Below, one piece after another: positions 11,699 through 13,517 of a stretch of DNA of 13,517 nt; position 1 is the stretch's first letter, and each line of letters begins with the position of its first letter. The position numbers and the translations under genes are program-made. The stretch spans positions 1-13,517 of the forward strand of contig CALCRR010000299.1 of NCBI GenBank assembly GCA_937894495.1, given 5' to 3'. The notes beneath the pieces were generated by a model. The model was not told where the DNA came from. It did no database searches and was given only the letters and a program-made list of their open reading frames with translations. The stretch is from an uncultured Ruminococcus sp. (GTDB lineage Bacteria > Bacillota > Clostridia > Oscillospirales > Ruminococcaceae).

Positions 11699-13363
11699 AT
11701 GAAACATTCATTCAATAAAAACAGCATTATCTTCTCCGACCTTCTGCCTCTGCTCGTTATCGTGCTCTGCGTCGTGGTGGTGACTGTGACCTATCACCCC
11801 GAAAAAGCTACCTATATGGACGAGACCACTGCGCTTGACAGCGGTTGGGTGACCGATGACGGTCAGCGCTTTGATATTGACGAGCTGCCTAAGGGAGATA
11901 TAACTGTAACTCATACCCTTACAGGTATCGACCTGTACCGTAAGCGGTTTTGTTTCAGAAGCGCAGATACCCATATCACTGCCGTTTTCGACGGCGAAGA
12001 GTTCTACAGCTATGCGCCTGAGTTCCCCCCTGTGCTCGGAAGATCCTACGGTATGTATATCCATATGATACCGATCCCGCCCGAGGCGCAGACCGTTACC
12101 CTGAAGCTGCACCCTCTCTATGATAACCTGGCGCCCTATCTGCGATATGCCGCCGTTGAGGACGCAGGTGTGTTCATGGGGGATATCTATCACCAGAACC
12201 TGCCCGGCTTTGCCCTTTGCGTGATCATAGCCCTGTTCGGTGTGCTTATGCTGATACTCGGCTTTACCGCCAGACATACCACCTATCAGAGCGATGTGAA
12301 CTTTTTCTCACTGGGCACTTTTTCGATATTGGTGGGAGTGTGGTCGGCGAACGATACCTACATAATCCAGGTGTTCACCCAGCACCCCGAGCTTATGAGG
12401 TTCACAAACTATCTGTGCCTTATCTTCATCGCCTATCTCCCCGTTTCTATTATGGCTAAGGCGACTAACAACAGCGGCACGGTCATGCTGCCTATACTGT
12501 TTTTGCTCACCACATTGAACTTTGTTATAACAATGCTGCTCTCTGCGCTGGAGATAAGCGATGTGCGGCTCATGCTGCCGTTTTCGCATTTCAATATCAT
12601 AGTCGCTATGGTAATGACCATGATACTTATGGTGAGGTCGGTCAGGAAGAAAACCATCGACAGGCGTTTTCTGCATATGGTCATCGTGGGAATGACCTGT
12701 GCGGTCATCGGTGTTGCGGCGGATATCCTGCGTTTTCGACTTTTCCCCGACAGCTCCCTTGCGTCGAGCACTTTCACAAGGATAGGCGTTCTTGTGTTTA
12801 TCGTTCTTATGGGGCGTTATCTTATGCAGGAGCGCACCAAGACCGCCGCCCAGCAGGGACAGACCGAGCTTATGCGTAAGCTTGCCTATACAGACGGTCT
12901 TACCGAGCTTGCCAACCGTTCGGCATTCCACCTTAAAGAGGACGAGCTGCGGCAGACGCAGGCAGAGTGTGTGATCGTCCAGCTGGATATCAATTTTCTT
13001 AAAAAAGTCAACGATGTCTACGGCCATGCAGAGGGCGATAAGCACATAATCGGCGCTGCAAATATCATTCGTGAATGCTTCGATGGGCTGGGCAGCTGCT
13101 ACCGTGTGGGCGGCGACGAGTTCGTGGTGGTAGCCGCAAACTGTACCGAGCAGTCAGTCTGCAACGCTCTGAATGATCTGGAGAAAAAAACCGCAGAATA
13201 CAATACCGCCGAAGCTCCCCCTGTGGCAATGCAGATAGCCCACGGCTATGCCCTCTACGACGGTAAGAGCTGCACGCTGGAGGAAGCCGAAAAGCTAGCC
13301 GACCAGCGAATGTATGAGAAGAAAAAAGCCATGAAAAACCATGCAGCCCCCAAAAACGACTGA
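11699..13363 (+). CDS. Membrane diguanylate cyclase: extracellular domain, 7TM (7TMR-DISM-like) and GGDEF
   Basis: This 554-aa protein would make cyclic di-GMP from two GTP in response to an external signal. An N-terminal hydrophobic anchor or signal (12-31) is followed by an extracellular beta-rich domain (about 33-165). A block of about seven membrane helices follows (around 169-190, 200-216, 235-253, 262-283, 296-312, 325-342, 358-373), then a GGDEF domain (about 390-545). Visible GGDEF landmarks are DGLTELANR (399-407), LDINFLKKVND (429-439), YGHAEGDK (441-448) and GGDEF (471-475). The usual inhibitory RxxD is absent: positions 462-465 read DGLG. AGGAGG (11685-11690) is 8 nt before this ATG. 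Another ATG at 11695 starts only a 7-codon frame. The sensing layout resembles 7TMR-DISM receptors, with an extracellular ligand unknown. Confidence 0.9.
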   Translation: MKHSFNKNSIIFSDLLPLLVIVLCVVVVTVTYHPEKATYMDETTALDSGWVTDDGQRFDIDELPKGDITVTHTLTGIDLYRKRFCFRSADTHITAVFDGEEFYSYAPEFPPVLGRSYGMYIHMIPIPPEAQTVTLKLHPLYDNLAPYLRYAAVEDAGVFMGDIYHQNLPGFALCVIIALFGVLMLILGFTARHTTYQSDVNFFSLGTFSILVGVWSANDTYIIQVFTQHPELMRFTNYLCLIFIAYLPVSIMAKATNNSGTVMLPILFLLTTLNFVITMLLSALEISDVRLMLPFSHFNIIVAMVMTMILMVRSVRKKTIDRRFLHMVIVGMTCAVIGVAADILRFRLFPDSSLASSTFTRIGVLVFIVLMGRYLMQERTKTAAQQGQTELMRKLAYTDGLTELANRSAFHLKEDELRQTQAECVIVQLDINFLKKVNDVYGHAEGDKHIIGAANIIRECFDGLGSCYRVGGDEFVVVAANCTEQSVCNALNDLEKKTAEYNTAEAPPVAMQIAHGYALYDGKSCTLEEAEKLADQRMYEKKKAMKNHAAPKND

Positions 13364-13388
13364 CCCCGAAATGCGTATGAAAGTGATC

Positions 13389-13425
13389 AAGACCGCCTTG
13401 AAATCACGTTCAAAGCGGTCTTTTT
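13389..13425 (+). terminator. Rho-independent terminator of the diguanylate cyclase gene
   Basis: AAGACCGC (13389-13396) pairs with GCGGTCTT (13415-13422), and the inner TTGAA/TTCAA (13398-13402, 13409-13413) extends the stem. TTTTT follows at 13421-13425. It lies 26 bp after the stop codon. Confidence 0.9.
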
Positions 13426-13467
13426 GCCTGTAAATAATAATTTATCATACCGTCAGCAGGTCTTATT

Positions 13468-13500
13468 GGGGGAGACCCTTTTGAAAAAGGGTCGTCCCCC
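13468..13500. repeat. G/C-rich intergenic hairpin repeat
   Basis: GGGGGA and GACCCTTTT (13468-13482) pair with AAAAGGGTC and TCCCCC (13485-13500) with a single bulged G (13494). It is followed by AAACCCCCTCCCT to the window end. As far as I recall, sequences of this GGGGGAGACCCTTTT...TCCCCCAAACCCCC form recur between genes in Ruminococcus-like genomes, so this is probably a dispersed repeat cut by the window edge. Confidence 0.6.
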
Positions 13501-13517
13501 AAACCCCCTCCCTAAAA

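Noticed and set aside
11708..13045. Two long - strand open frames opposite the diguanylate cyclase
   Set aside because: Composition (many His and Arg, no motifs) is typical of antisense shadows in G+C-richer genes, and the + strand gene is certain.
1..13517. CRISPR array or rRNA genes
   Set aside because: No regularly spaced 24-40 bp repeats with unique spacers and no recognisable rRNA sequence were seen.

Overview
The window looks like a chromosomal segment of a Gram-positive, Clostridia-class gut or rumen bacterium, most likely a Ruminococcus or close relative. This rests on AGGAGG-type ribosome binding sites, consensus TTGACA/TATAAT promoters, a Tn916-type integration module and the style of the proteins. 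The genus is an inference. Two regions differ visibly in base composition: an AT-rich left half (1 to about 7,450) and a more GC-rich right half (about 7,500 to the end).

Left half: the right-hand part of an integrative mobilizable element, all on the + strand. It begins inside a type III restriction (Res) gene whose open frame has lost the N-terminal helicase motif I but keeps motifs II, III, V and VI and a C-terminal PD-(D/E)xK nuclease. A tightly coupled, unrecognised 286-aa gene and a strong terminator follow. Next is the mobility module: an extended -10 promoter, a 38-codon gene, an FtsK/TcpA-like coupling ATPase, a Rep with an HUH domain fused to a superfamily 3-type helicase, a Tn916-type excisionase and a tyrosine integrase. 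A GC-rich inverted-repeat cluster between the ATPase and rep sits where Tn916 keeps its oriT. The integrase has its own consensus promoter, covered by a 47-bp dyad. Just past int, three TTGCGAC repeats spaced 11 bp apart, plus one inverted copy, look like arm-type integrase sites. The right end of the element lies somewhere in about 7,320-7,500. The left end and any mod gene are outside the window. No type IV secretion genes are visible.

Right half: host DNA with one intact gene and then a zone of decay. The intact gene (- strand) fuses a polysaccharide pyruvyl transferase domain to a degenerate GDPD-like domain. Beyond it lie a MATE transporter reduced to a few joined fragments, a 60-bp palindrome, and a condensation-domain gene. 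That gene was interrupted by a 176-bp MITE insertion with TA duplication, hit by a 1-bp insertion, and fused by deletion to the tail of an alpha/beta hydrolase. Removing the MITE with one TA copy restores the reading frame at the insertion point exactly.

The window ends with an intact, well-promoted membrane diguanylate cyclase (7TM sensor plus GGDEF), its terminator, and the start of a G/C-rich hairpin that looks like a dispersed intergenic repeat.

The most interesting items are: an A8 tract that puts the best start of the coupling ATPase out of frame (mutation, sequence error or slippage switch); the dyad over the integrase promoter; the candidate oriT/replication origin; the res-linked unknown gene; the EF-hand-like loop in Res; and the cleanly reconstructable MITE insertion.
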